Source: Corynebacterium capitovis DSM 44611
GTDB lineage: Bacteria > Actinomycetota > Actinomycetes > Mycobacteriales > Mycobacteriaceae
Reading direction: 5' to 3'
DNA length: 64,000 nt
Assembly: GCF_030440535.1 (NCBI RefSeq)
Contig: NZ_CP047117.1
Location: 1,488,001-1,552,000 of the forward strand
In this document: positions 8,686-17,175 of the stretch, one piece after another
How positions within the stretch are numbered: the stretch's first letter is position 1
Layout of the letters: each line of letters opens with the position of its first letter
Translations under genes and position numbers: made by a program
Notes under the pieces: model-generated
The model's database searches: none
What the model saw: only the letters and a program-made list of their open reading frames with translations
Told to the model about the DNA's origin: nothing

Positions 8686-8750
8686 TAACGTTAACCCAGT
8701 TCACCGCGCGCACTGACTTCCTGGCCGGTACCGTGAAACAAAGGCTTTGT
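8686..8750. promoter_or_regulatory. Divergent promoter region with two palindromes
   Basis: Between the FAD dehydrogenase and the sqdB-like gene lie TAACGTTA (8686-8693) and the 13-base palindrome ACAAAGGCTTTGT (8738-8750). Both are symmetrical enough to be operators. The second sits about 34 bases before the GTG of the sqdB-like gene. No regulator can be named. Confidence 0.3.
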
Positions 8751-8783
8751 CAGTGGTTTAAGTGGTTCAGAAAGGTGTTTCGA

Positions 8784-9980
8784 GTGCGCGTTGCAGTGTT
8801 GGGTGGAGACGGTTTCTGCGGATGGCCAGCGTCATTGCACCTCTCGGATCTTGGCCACACCATCGCGATCGTCGATAATTTGTCGCGCAGGCAGATCGAT
8901 AAGGAGCTGGGCGCGGAGTCGCTCACGCCGATCGCGACGATGGGAGAACGCCTCGCTGCGTGGCAGGAGACCTCGGGAAAGAGCATCGAGTTCCACAACC
9001 TGGACATCGCGCAGGATTACGCCGAGTTGGCGGAGTTCATCTCCACGTTCCGCCCGGATGCCGTCGTCCACTTCGCGGAGCAGCGTGCCGCCCCCTATTC
9101 GATGAAGAACCACGCGACGAAGCGCTACACAGTGGACAACAACGTCAGAGCGACCCACAACCTGCTCGTCGCGATCGTCGAGTCGGGCCTTGATGTCCAC
9201 GTCGTTCACCTCGGAACGATGGGGGTGTACGGGTATGGCACGGCGGGGATGAAGATTCCGGAAGGTTACCTGGACGTGCAGGTGGCGTCGGAAAGCAGTG
9301 AGCCCCTCTCCCAGCAGATCCTCTACCCCACCAACCCTGGGTCGGTCTATCACATGACGAAGGTGCTGGACCAGCATCTCTTCGCGTACTACGCCAAGAA
9401 CGACGAGCTGCGAATCACCGACCTCCACCAGGGAATTATTTGGGGCACGAACACCCCTCAGACCCTGCGCAGCGAGCGCCTGATCAACCGCTTCGACTAC
9501 GACGGGGATTACGGCACCGTGCTCAACCGCTTCCTCATGCAGGCGGCTGTGGGATACCCTCTGACGGTCCACGGGACGGGTGGCCAGACGCGCGCTTTTA
9601 TCCACATCCGCGACATGGTCACCTGTATCCAGCTTGCACTAGAGAACCCTCCCGCCAAGGGTGAGCGGGTGAAGATCTACAACCAGATGACCGAGACGCA
9701 CCGTGTTCGTGACCTCGCTGAGCTGGTGGCCCGCCTCTCTGGCGCGCAGGTCGCCTACGTACCCAATCCGCGGAAAGAAAGTGCGGAAAACGAGCTCTAC
9801 GTCTCAAACGACACGTTCCTTGACCTCGGTTTGCACCCCACGCGACTAGAGGAGGGCTTACTCCAGGAGGTGGAGGACGTCGCCCGCAAGTACGCCCACC
9901 GCGCGGACCGATCCAAGATCCCCGCGCGGTCGCTGTGGACCTCCGCCCAGGCTGCTGGCGTGCCTGACAGCGAGAAGTAG
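8784..9980 (+). CDS. sqdB: UDP-sulfoquinovose synthase-like epimerase/dehydratase (SQD1/SqdB family)
   Basis: A 398-aa extended SDR strikingly like plant SQD1, which makes UDP-sulfoquinovose from UDP-glucose and sulfite for sulfolipid synthesis. Family-specific stretches are all present: VLGGDGFCGWPASLHLS, IVDNLSRR, ESLTPIA, VVHFAEQRAAPYSM, LGTMGVYG with the catalytic Thr, YHMTKV with the Tyr-Lys pair, LNRFLMQAAVGYPLTV and GGQTRAFIHIRD. The GTG at 8784 is chosen because GAAAGG lies 9 nt upstream and because the Rossmann strand begins at once. The next gene is an SQD2-like glycosyltransferase starting on the base after this stop, so the two are co-translated. A UDP-sugar epimerase of different specificity is the main alternative, but the SQD1 signature is specific. 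Confidence 0.85.
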   Translation: MRVAVLGGDGFCGWPASLHLSDLGHTIAIVDNLSRRQIDKELGAESLTPIATMGERLAAWQETSGKSIEFHNLDIAQDYAELAEFISTFRPDAVVHFAEQRAAPYSMKNHATKRYTVDNNVRATHNLLVAIVESGLDVHVVHLGTMGVYGYGTAGMKIPEGYLDVQVASESSEPLSQQILYPTNPGSVYHMTKVLDQHLFAYYAKNDELRITDLHQGIIWGTNTPQTLRSERLINRFDYDGDYGTVLNRFLMQAAVGYPLTVHGTGGQTRAFIHIRDMVTCIQLALENPPAKGERVKIYNQMTETHRVRDLAELVARLSGAQVAYVPNPRKESAENELYVSNDTFLDLGLHPTRLEEGLLQEVEDVARKYAHRADRSKIPARSLWTSAQAAGVPDSEK

Positions 9981-11108
9981 ATGCGGATAGCGCTCTTCAC
10001 CGAGGTTTTTCTGCCCAAAATCGACGGGGTGGTCACGCGCATCATCCGCACCCTGGACGAGCTGGCTGCCGCCGGGCATGAGGTGCTTATCTTCGCTACC
10101 GGCGCTCCCCCGCGCGAGTACGCGGGCTTCGAGGTCGTGCGTATCCCCTCCTTTCCATTTTGGCCGGTCTACCCCGAAATCCAGGTGGGGGTGCCCGTCG
10201 CCCGCATCCCACGGCGGCTCGCAGAGTTCAATCCGGATGTCGTCCACGCCGTCAACCCGATGTGGACGGCGGGTTTCGGCTCCCTCGTGTCGCGCCTCCA
10301 GGGCGTGCCCGTAGTGGCATCCTTCCACACCGACGTCCCCGAATACACCGTTAAGCTCGGCATTCCTTGGGTCAGACCCGCCTCCGAGTGGGGCGTGCGC
10401 ACCTTTCACTCCCTGGCCGCCACAAACCTCGTCACGTCTGGGCCCATGCGGGAAAAAGTCGCCTCCTACGGTATCAAGAACATCGAGCTGTGGCCCAAAG
10501 CCGTCGACACGGTGGGTTTTCACCCCTCGCACGCCTCGCGCGAGTCGCGAGCGCTTCTTAGCGACGATCACCCCGACGCCCCCCTCGTCATCTACATTGG
10601 CCGGATGTCCGCCGAAAAGGACGTGGGACGAACGCTCGGAATCATGGAGCGCGTCCGGGAGACAGTGCCCGGGGCCCGTCTCGCCCTCGTCGGCGAGGGG
10701 CCTCAGTACAAAGAGCTGAGCGCGACTATGGACCGCGACTGGATCACCTTTACGGGCTACCTCTCGGGATCTGAGCTCGCGGCGGCCTTCGCCTCCGCGG
10801 ATGTCTTCCTGTTCCCGTCGACGACGGAGACACTCGGATTCGTGGCCTTGGAGTCGTTTGCATCGGGCGTGCCCGTCGTCGGGGCCGACGCGGGGGGCGT
10901 GCCCTTTGTTATCGACGACGGCGTGACCGGCTTCCTCGTCAACCCCGAGAGTTCGGACGCGGAGTGGGCCGGCCGGGTGGCGCACTTGCTGGAGAATAAA
11001 GCGGACCGGGACGCTATGGCTGGGCGGGCGCGGAAGGAGGCGCAGCGCTGGTCCTGGTCTGCCTCAACGAGCCGGCTGGCCGAGGTGTACCGGGAAGCGA
11101 TCGGTTAG
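9981..11108 (+). CDS. GT4 glycosyltransferase, SQD2/SqdX-like (sulfoquinovosyl- or mannosyltransferase)
   Basis: A 375-aa GT-B fold glycosyltransferase. The N-terminus IALFTEVFLPKIDGVVTRI and the stretches HAVNPMWTAGFG, VASFHTDVP and LWPKAVD parallel plant SQD2 (which has LWNKGVD). The donor site has YIGRMSAEKD and the E-x7-E motif in PSTTETLGFVALE. The ATG follows the sqdB-like stop directly, with GAGAAG as the ribosome binding site. In the context of SQD1, the simplest role is transfer of sulfoquinovose from UDP-SQ to diacylglycerol at the inner membrane face. Corynebacterial MgtA-type GDP-mannose-dependent mannosyltransferases belong to the same family and are the alternative. Its stop overlaps that of the convergent GAPDH. 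Confidence 0.85.
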   Translation: MRIALFTEVFLPKIDGVVTRIIRTLDELAAAGHEVLIFATGAPPREYAGFEVVRIPSFPFWPVYPEIQVGVPVARIPRRLAEFNPDVVHAVNPMWTAGFGSLVSRLQGVPVVASFHTDVPEYTVKLGIPWVRPASEWGVRTFHSLAATNLVTSGPMREKVASYGIKNIELWPKAVDTVGFHPSHASRESRALLSDDHPDAPLVIYIGRMSAEKDVGRTLGIMERVRETVPGARLALVGEGPQYKELSATMDRDWITFTGYLSGSELAAAFASADVFLFPSTTETLGFVALESFASGVPVVGADAGGVPFVIDDGVTGFLVNPESSDAEWAGRVAHLLENKADRDAMAGRARKEAQRWSWSASTSRLAEVYREAIG

Positions 11109-12607
11109 CGGATGTCCTGCGGGTCCTTGCGCTCCGGGTAAATCCGGGGGCGGACACCGGCGATCTCCTCCACAATCCTGATCACCTGGTTCGAGTACCC
11201 AAACTCGTTGTCGTACCAGACGTAGAGGACGAGGTGATTGCCCGAGGCGATCGTGGCCAGTCCATCGACCACGCCGGCGTGGGTCGAGCCGAGCAAATCG
11301 GTGGACACGACATCGGGTGAGTGGATGTAGTCAATTTGCTGCCGCAGGGTGGAGTCGGTAGACACTCGGCGGATGAAGTCGTTGACCTCGCGCTTTTCGA
11401 CGTCAGTAGCGAGGTCGAGATTAAGCACCGCCATGGACACATCGGGCGTGGGGACGCGGATGGCGTTTCCTGTCAGCTTGCCTTCGAATTCCGGCAGAGC
11501 CTTCGATACGGCCTTGGCCGCGCCAGTTTCGGTAAGCACCATATTCAACCCCGCCGCGCGCCCACGCCGCGGCCCCTTGTGGAAGTTGTCGGCCAGGTTC
11601 TGGTCGTTGGTGTAAGAGTGCACCGTCTCGACGTGGCCGTGCGTAACCCCATAGCGGTCGCCGATGACCTTCAACACGGGCGTGATCGCGTTTGTCGTAC
11701 ACGACGCAGCAGACACAATGCGGTCGCTTTCGGCATCCGTGATGTCCCCATGATTGACGCCGTAAACAATGTTGCGCACGTCTCCCTTGCCCGGTGCGGT
11801 GAGCACGACGCGGGACGCACCCGCCGACTGCAGGTGCTGCGCCAGCCCGGCGCGGTCACGCCAGCGGCCTGTGTTGTCGACGACAATCGCATCGTTGATC
11901 CCGTAGGCCGTGTAGTCGATGCTAGCCGGGTCATCAGAGTAGATCATCTGGATGGGGGTGCCGTTAGCCCAGATGATGTCGTTGTCGCGGTCCACGGAAA
12001 TAGTGCCGTTGAACGCACCGTGCACGGAGTCGCGGCGCAGCAGGGAGGCTCGCTTGACGATGTCATCGTCGCCCTTCTTGCGCACGACCACTGCGCGGAG
12101 GCGGACACCCCCGTAGGTGGCCTCGCGAGCAATGAGGATGCGAGCGAGCAAACGGCCGATGCGCCCGAAGCCATAAAGCACAACGTCCCTGGGCTGCAGG
12201 GTACTCGCACCGCCAATCACATCCGAAAGCTCCTCTTCGAGGAAGGTGCGAAGGTCCACCCCTTCGACGCGGGAGTAGTTCTTCGCCAAGCGGCCTAGGT
12301 CGATGGAGGCCGTCCCCAGATCGAAGGTGACGAGCTCCTCCAAGATCGGCAGCGTGTCGTCGAGGGGAAGCTCGCGCGCGACAATCCGCCGGGCGTAACG
12401 GTGCGCCTTAATAATGTCGATATCGGTCACGCCCACGAGCAAGCGACCATAGATCGAGGTGACGGCGTTGTTTTCGCGGTGCAAGCGGCTGATCAATGGC
12501 AACATGTGTTGCGCCAGCTGGAGTTTGTGGTTCCAGTCGTTGTCGGGAGAGAGCGCGGAGGAGGGCGATTGACTCACGTGGGGGTCCACGTGGGATGCGT
12601 CGGTCAC
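11105..12607 (-). CDS. gapX: Glyceraldehyde-3-phosphate dehydrogenase, long form (GapX/GapB type)
   Basis: A 500-aa GAPDH carrying about 145 residues N-terminal to the catalytic core, like the corynebacterial GapX (GapB, NADP-preferring, anabolic) and unlike the 335-aa glycolytic GapA. The core begins at VVLYGFGRIGR; the active-site motif SAASCTTNAI, the HSYTNDQN segment and the C-terminal WYDNEFGYSNQ are intact. The GTG start is preceded by AAAGGAC. It probably oxidises or reduces glyceraldehyde-3-phosphate in gluconeogenesis. The stop codon overlaps that of the convergent glycosyltransferase, with no terminator hairpin between them. Confidence 0.9.
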   Translation of the reverse strand: MTDASHVDPHVSQSPSSALSPDNDWNHKLQLAQHMLPLISRLHRENNAVTSIYGRLLVGVTDIDIIKAHRYARRIVARELPLDDTLPILEELVTFDLGTASIDLGRLAKNYSRVEGVDLRTFLEEELSDVIGGASTLQPRDVVLYGFGRIGRLLARILIAREATYGGVRLRAVVVRKKGDDDIVKRASLLRRDSVHGAFNGTISVDRDNDIIWANGTPIQMIYSDDPASIDYTAYGINDAIVVDNTGRWRDRAGLAQHLQSAGASRVVLTAPGKGDVRNIVYGVNHGDITDAESDRIVSAASCTTNAITPVLKVIGDRYGVTHGHVETVHSYTNDQNLADNFHKGPRRGRAAGLNMVLTETGAAKAVSKALPEFEGKLTGNAIRVPTPDVSMAVLNLDLATDVEKREVNDFIRRVSTDSTLRQQIDYIHSPDVVSTDLLGSTHAGVVDGLATIASGNHLVLYVWYDNEFGYSNQVIRIVEEIAGVRPRIYPERKDPQDIR

Positions 12608-12734
12608 TACTGTCCTTTTCGGGGTTGAGCTTCGGGTGTGAACCCGCCGTGAAACCCGCGAACCGGGGGTACGCAGGCACAGGTAGCTTAAACCCCGCAG
12701 GGGCTACTGCTCCCCTCGGCCCTCCCCCCGTTTT

Positions 12735-13721
12735 CTACCCCAGCGCGGCGCGGTAGCGTTCCACGTCCGCTTCGGGGGTAAACGAGGCGTCGTTCGTCTT
12801 ATCGACGAGTACCGCGCGCACACCCTCGGCGAAATCGGGCTCCCGGCTGACTAAAGCACCGAGGGAGCGTTCGTTGGCGAGAGCCCCAGCGAGGTCCGTC
12901 TCAGCATTTGCCTGCATTAACTCCGCAGCGGCCACAAGCGCAGACGGGGAAGCCTGGCTGGTCAACGTGGCGACCAAGGCTTGGAGCTCGGGGTGAGCGG
13001 CCAGCGCGCGTTTGATGTCCGCCCACGAGCCGACGAACACCTCGTCTATCACGTCGAACCAGCGCTCCAGGTCGGAGGGCCCGGCCGGCAGCGCGACGTC
13101 GTCAAGCGAGCGTGCCCCACCTGCCACGACGCGCTCGACGACGCCGTCGAGGCTGGCCACTTTATGCGTGGCGAGCCCCGTGGCGAGCATGTCATCGGCG
13201 CTGAGGCGGTAACCGGTTAGGGCGAGAAATGCACCGAGGCCCTGGGAGGGGTGTCCCGGCAAGTGCTGCAGCCGCCAGCTCATGCCTACGTCAGTGATGT
13301 ACCCGATGTTCATCTCGGGCATGGATGCGAAGGCGTCTTCCGTGACGGCAAGGTGCGACCCGTGTGCGGACACACCCAGTCCCCCGCCCATGATTACCCC
13401 GCTGGCCAGTGCGATGTAGGGCTTGGGATAGTTCGCAATGTCCAGGTTCATCTCGTACTCCCGCGCGAAGAACTCATCGACGTCGACCGCGCGGCCGGAG
13501 AGAATGCCCTCCCGCGCGGCGCGGACGTCGCCTCCGGCACAAAAATGCTTGCCCGATGAGCGGATGATCACCTGCTCCACGCCCGCGTCCTCGCGCCATG
13601 CGTCTAGCGCCCCTTTGATCGCGTCAACCATCTCGCGGTTCAGCGAGTTCAGAGCCTTGGGGCGGTTGAGGGTGATGACTCCGGTAGAGTCCATAACGTC
13701 GGTAAGCACTGGTTTTTCCAT
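12735..13721 (-). CDS. 3-hydroxyisobutyryl-CoA hydrolase-like crotonase
   Basis: A 328-aa crotonase longer than a plain enoyl-CoA hydratase and matching the HIBYL-CoA hydrolase group, which acts in valine breakdown. Diagnostic stretches are TLNRPKALNSL, KHFCAGGDVRAA, SGVIMGGGLGVSAHG, MPEMNIGYITDVGMSW (catalytic Glu and Asp) and TGYRLSADDMLATGLATH. ATG 13721 is used; an upstream GTG at 13742 is also open, and neither has a strong ribosome binding site. It is divergent from the HAD phosphatase. No other valine-pathway gene is visible nearby. The broken fragment at 1.3-1.5 kb is a relative. Confidence 0.85.
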   Translation of the reverse strand: MEKPVLTDVMDSTGVITLNRPKALNSLNREMVDAIKGALDAWREDAGVEQVIIRSSGKHFCAGGDVRAAREGILSGRAVDVDEFFAREYEMNLDIANYPKPYIALASGVIMGGGLGVSAHGSHLAVTEDAFASMPEMNIGYITDVGMSWRLQHLPGHPSQGLGAFLALTGYRLSADDMLATGLATHKVASLDGVVERVVAGGARSLDDVALPAGPSDLERWFDVIDEVFVGSWADIKRALAAHPELQALVATLTSQASPSALVAAAELMQANAETDLAGALANERSLGALVSREPDFAEGVRAVLVDKTNDASFTPEADVERYRAALG

Positions 13722-13756
13722 GCTGCCAGTGTTACACATCACAGCGAAAGTTGGCT

Positions 13757-14557
13757 ATGACTCAACCCCGGATTGTCGCCATCGACATGGACGGCACCCT
13801 CATCGATCCTTCGGGGTCAATTCCTGATGAATTTTGGCCCCTGCTGGATCGCGCCCTCGCCGCCGGAATGATCATCGCCCCCGCCTCTGGCCGCCAGCTC
13901 GCAACACTTCAACACATGTTCGAGCGCAACGAACCGGACACTTTCATCGCCGAAAACGGAGCAGTCGTCTGGCACAAGGGGGACATCGTCTCCACCAAAC
14001 CCATGCCAGACGCCGTTGTGCAGCGCGTCCTCGAGGCCCTGCCCGCCGCACCCTTCCGCGCCACCGCGGTGTTGTGCAAGCCCGAAATCTCGTACACGGA
14101 ACGCGGGATTTCTCCTGACATCGAGGCCGAGGTGGACAAGTACTACCTGGCCAATGTGCACACCGACTCGCTTCTCGACGAAGCGATTGCCGCGCCCGAC
14201 GACACCGTCAAAATCGCTCTGTTCATCGAATCAGACGCCGAGCGCGACGCGCTGCCCTGGCTACGGGAGATCGCGCCCGAACTCAACGCCGTCGTCAGCT
14301 CCCAGCACTGGCTTGACCTCATGAACCCCGGTGCGCACAAGGGTGCGGCCTTAGAGGCCCTGGCGTCCGCTCTCGGGGTGGACATCTCGCAGACCGCGGC
14401 CATCGGGGATTATTTGAACGACTACGAGATGCTCCAAGCCGCGGGCCACGCCGTTGCGATGGGAAACGCCCACCCCTCCCTCAAGGAGATCGCAGACGAG
14501 ATCGCGCCCACCAATGCCGAGCAGGGGGCGTTGCGGATCATCGGCAGCTGGCTCTAG
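13757..14557 (+). CDS. HAD-superfamily phosphatase, Cof type
   Basis: A 266-aa Cof/YbiV-like phosphatase. Motif I is AIDMDGTLID (nucleophile Asp), motif II lies in PASGRQ, the conserved Lys in AHKGAALEAL, and motif IV in IGDYLNDYEML. The central C2B cap fits the length. These enzymes dephosphorylate sugar phosphates, nucleotides or flavin/PLP precursors in the cytosol; the substrate cannot be assigned. ATG 13757 is preferred to the TTG at 13751, with GAAAG upstream. It is followed by hmuO after 110 bases. Confidence 0.85.
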   Translation: MTQPRIVAIDMDGTLIDPSGSIPDEFWPLLDRALAAGMIIAPASGRQLATLQHMFERNEPDTFIAENGAVVWHKGDIVSTKPMPDAVVQRVLEALPAAPFRATAVLCKPEISYTERGISPDIEAEVDKYYLANVHTDSLLDEAIAAPDDTVKIALFIESDAERDALPWLREIAPELNAVVSSQHWLDLMNPGAHKGAALEALASALGVDISQTAAIGDYLNDYEMLQAAGHAVAMGNAHPSLKEIADEIAPTNAEQGALRIIGSWL

Positions 14558-14667
14558 CGGCGCACGTCGCTGGCAATCCTTGCCTTTCTTCCGGGGTCCA
14601 CCCTATTGTTGTACGGAGTTCAGCATTTAGGGCACATCAATGTTCACTAATTCACCGGAGGACCCCG

Positions 14668-15333
14668 ATGACAACCGCCGCGAACCCCACCCTCCCCCTT
14701 TCCGCAGCTCTTCGCGACGGCACCCGGGAGGCACACGAGTCGGCTGAGAACTCGACGTTCATGTCCGACCTCATCGGCGGGAAGCTTAGCCCGCAGGACG
14801 TAGTGAACCTCACCGCTCAATACTGGTTTATCTACACCGCTTTGGAAGACGCGGTCGTGCGCGCAAGCGGTGACGCCGCCGTCGCTGCCATCGCGGACCG
14901 GAGGTTAGAGCGGACCGGCGCGCTCGCCCGAGACCTCGAGGCCATGGTCGGGCGGGACTGGTTCGACGAGATCGAAGCAACACCGGCAACCGAGACGTAT
15001 GTCGACACGCTTAACGCCCTAGACCCGCAGGACACCCCCACCGTGATCGCCCACCACTACGTGCGCTACCTCGGGGACATCGCGGGAGGCCAAGTCGTCG
15101 CTCGCTGCCTTTCATCCGAGTACGGGTTTGAGAGCGCCTGCCTCAACTTCTACGACTTCAGCGCAATCGGCAAGATCCCCCCGTTCCGAGCGCGGTACCG
15201 CGAGGCGCTCGACAGCGTGGACCTCACCCAGCAGCAACGCGAGGACGTCATCGCCGCCGCCCGGCAGGCCTTCTCGCTCAACCAAAACGTGTTTGCCAGC
15301 TTGGAATCCCGAGGGGTTATCGTGGCTGGGTGA
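14668..15333 (+). CDS. hmuO: Heme oxygenase HmuO
   Basis: A 221-aa canonical heme oxygenase resembling C. diphtheriae HmuO. It splits heme to biliverdin, CO and Fe2+ in the cytosol, allowing host heme to serve as iron source. The proximal histidine is in REAHESAEN, STFMSDL follows, HHYVRYLGD is intact, and the distal-helix glycines are in DIAGGQV. The ATG follows ACCGGAGGACCCCG, with a good GGAGG. The 110-base upstream gap shows a TTAGG half-site but no convincing full DtxR palindrome. The stop overlaps the start of the 3-methyladenine glycosylase by 4 bases. Confidence 0.95.
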   Translation: MTTAANPTLPLSAALRDGTREAHESAENSTFMSDLIGGKLSPQDVVNLTAQYWFIYTALEDAVVRASGDAAVAAIADRRLERTGALARDLEAMVGRDWFDEIEATPATETYVDTLNALDPQDTPTVIAHHYVRYLGDIAGGQVVARCLSSEYGFESACLNFYDFSAIGKIPPFRARYREALDSVDLTQQQREDVIAAARQAFSLNQNVFASLESRGVIVAG

Positions 15334-15902
15334 TTGACTTCGAAGCCCACAGCGACGTCGTCGCCCCGCAACTCCTTGGATGCCTCATCACCCACAACGG
15401 CGTGACCATCCGCCTCACCGAAGTTGAGGCTTACCGCGGGGCCGATGACCCGGCGGCGCACACCTACAAAGGCAAAACGGCCCGCAACGCCGCCATGTTC
15501 GGCCCACCGGGCAGGCTCTACGTCTACTTCTCCTACGGGATCCACCACAACGGCAACATCGTGTGCGCTCCCGAAGGCGTGGGCGAGGGGTGCCTCATGC
15601 GGGGCGGCGAAGTGGTCGAAGGAGTCGAGCTCGCCCGCCAGCGGCGCCAACGACCCGGGCGAGCCGATGTCGAGTTCACCAACCTCGCCCGCGGCCCGGG
15701 GAACCTAGGCCAAGCCCTTGGACTGGGCCTCGGAGATAACGGAACACCCGTCATCCTCACCGAACGCACCGCCGAGCCTGAATGGGTACGGGGCCCGCGT
15801 GTGGGCATCTCGAAAAACGCGGACGCGCCCCTGCGGTTCTGGATCCCCGGCGACAAGACGGTCTCTACCCCGCGGGGATATCCGAAGCAGAAGTCGTCGT
15901 AA
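15330..15902 (+). CDS. 3-methyladenine DNA glycosylase (AAG/MPG family)
   Basis: A 190-aa alkyladenine DNA glycosylase that removes alkylated purines in base excision repair. Recognisable stretches are LLGCLI, RLTEVEAYRGADDPAAH (catalytic Glu), YVYFSYGIHH and the C-terminal RGPRVGISKNADAPLRFWIPG. The GTG start shares bases with the hmuO stop (GTGA), so translation is likely coupled. Pairing of a heme oxygenase with an alkylation-repair enzyme may simply be positional, though iron release and DNA damage are linked. A second, unrelated 3-methyladenine glycosylase (Tag type) lies at 39.3 kb. Confidence 0.9.
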   Translation: MIDFEAHSDVVAPQLLGCLITHNGVTIRLTEVEAYRGADDPAAHTYKGKTARNAAMFGPPGRLYVYFSYGIHHNGNIVCAPEGVGEGCLMRGGEVVEGVELARQRRQRPGRADVEFTNLARGPGNLGQALGLGLGDNGTPVILTERTAEPEWVRGPRVGISKNADAPLRFWIPGDKTVSTPRGYPKQKSS

Positions 15903-15905
15903 AGC

Positions 15906-16739
15906 TTATTTGCCCTTCTTTTTCTTTCGCTCAAGCTTCGCCGCGACGTCGGGGACGTAGTTGAATTCGTCGCGAGGTGGGCGCTCGTAGGTGCCCGTGC
16001 TGGGGCGCTTCGGTATCTTCGGCAGATCCTGCGTGACGTGCTCGTACGGCACCGTGGACAAGAGGTGGGAGATGACGTTGATGCGGGAGCGCTTCTTGTC
16101 CTCGCTCTCCACCGTGTACCACGGCGCCGAAGGAATGTCCGTGTGCACGAACATCTCATCTTTCGCCCGCGAGTACTCCTCCCAGCGGGTGATCGACTCT
16201 AGGTCCATGGGAGAGAGCTTCCATCGGCGGAGGGGATCGTCCAAACGAGACTGGAAGCGGGCGTACTGCTCCTCGTCCGACACCGAGAACCAGTACTTGC
16301 GCAGCATAATGCCGTCCTCGACGAGGAGACGCTCGAAGATGGGTGCCTGGTGCAGGAAACGGCGATACTCCTGCGAGGTGCAAAAGCCCATCACCCGCTC
16401 GACGCCGGCGCGGTTGTACCACGAGCGATCGAAGATCACGATTTCCCCCGCCGCGGGGAGGCGTTCGACGTAGCGCTGGAAGTACCACTGTGTGCGCTCC
16501 CGCTCGGTGGGGGTCGGCAGGGCCTCGATGCGGCAAGTGCGGGGGTTGAGGTACTGCGTCATCCGCTTGATCGCGGAACCCTTTCCCGCCGCGTCGCGCC
16601 CTTCCATCACGATGACCAGGCGGGATCCGGTCTCGACGACCCACTGCTGCATTTCAACGAGCTCAGCCTGAAGGCGGAGCAATTCCTTCTCATACGCCTT
16701 CTTAGACAGTTTCTGCGAAGTGCTGGCACGGTCACTCAT
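15906..16739 (-). CDS. ppk2: Polyphosphate kinase 2 (PPK2)
   Basis: A 277-aa single-domain PPK2. Walker A is EGRDAAGKGSAIKR, the lid/Walker B region has VIFDRSWYNRAGVERVMGFC (catalytic Asp and Arg), and KYWFSVSDEEQ follows. PPK2 transfers phosphate between polyphosphate and nucleoside di- or triphosphates, commonly making GTP or ATP from polyphosphate. Corynebacteria store polyphosphate and have several PPK2 copies. The C-terminus is very basic (ERKKKKGK). It converges on the mpg gene with 3 bases between. The exact nucleotide preference (class I or II) is not decidable. Confidence 0.9.
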   Translation of the reverse strand: MSDRASTSQKLSKKAYEKELLRLQAELVEMQQWVVETGSRLVIVMEGRDAAGKGSAIKRMTQYLNPRTCRIEALPTPTERERTQWYFQRYVERLPAAGEIVIFDRSWYNRAGVERVMGFCTSQEYRRFLHQAPIFERLLVEDGIMLRKYWFSVSDEEQYARFQSRLDDPLRRWKLSPMDLESITRWEEYSRAKDEMFVHTDIPSAPWYTVESEDKKRSRINVISHLLSTVPYEHVTQDLPKIPKRPSTGTYERPPRDEFNYVPDVAAKLERKKKKGK

Positions 16740-16802
16740 AGTCTCTACGCTACCTCCCCGCGCCGTGGCCCCCTACTCGTCTACATGCCCGTCTCTGTTC
16801 CG

Positions 16803-17126
16803 CTAGTCGACCTGAAACTCCGCCATCTCGTCCCACTGCGTCGTGCCCTCGATGAGCGTGTTGATGATGCGCGGGGTTGAGGTCAGAATCGTTGGGAAGA
16901 ATACCTGCGCCGCCTTGAAGTGCGCGGAGTTGACGTGGGCCTCGGCTGCGTCGTCCTTGAATCCCTCCACCAGGATGTACTCCCCCGGATCTTCCTCGCT
17001 GCGGTACCAGTCGAAGAAAAGACACCCCTCTTCGGCGCGGGTTGCGCGGGTAAAGTCGTCCACCAATTCGCGGAAGTTCTCCACGTGCTCAGGCAGTGGG
17101 GTGAATTTCACATTGATCAAAATCAT
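16803..17126 (-). CDS. Antibiotic biosynthesis monooxygenase (ABM) domain protein
   Basis: A 107-aa ferredoxin-like alpha/beta barrel protein. The pattern is typical of YgiN-like quinol monooxygenases: ILINVKFTPLPEH, then FTRATRAEEGCLFFDWYRS, then EYILVEGFKDDAAEAHVNSAHF. These small cofactor-free dimers oxidise quinols or act on reactive metabolites; the role here is unknown. It is distinct from the MhuD-like ABM protein at 60.4 kb, since it lacks the Asn and Trp used for heme. It precedes ppk2 on the same strand. Confidence 0.8.
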   Translation of the reverse strand: MILINVKFTPLPEHVENFRELVDDFTRATRAEEGCLFFDWYRSEEDPGEYILVEGFKDDAAEAHVNSAHFKAAQVFFPTILTSTPRIINTLIEGTTQWDEMAEFQVD

Positions 17127-17175
17127 GATGCCACCTTACAGAGCCGTCCGGGGAGCGCGGTATAAATAAGCGAAC

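Noticed and set aside
9858-10985. 375-codon minus-strand frame over the GT4 gene
   Set aside because: Antisense shadow rich in Arg, His, Gly; the plus strand has full GT-B motifs.
11321-12298. 325-codon plus-strand frame over gapX
   Set aside because: Antisense to a well-conserved GAPDH with intact catalytic motifs; no domain recognised.
12608-12734. Terminator in the gap between the HIBYL-CoA hydrolase-like gene and gapX
   Set aside because: CCCC-GCA-GGGG followed by TTTAA on the minus strand gives a stem of four to five pairs only, too weak to call.
14558-14667. DtxR (iron) operator upstream of hmuO
   Set aside because: Only a TTAGG-like half-site is visible; the second half needed for the 19-base palindrome is not there, so no operator is called.
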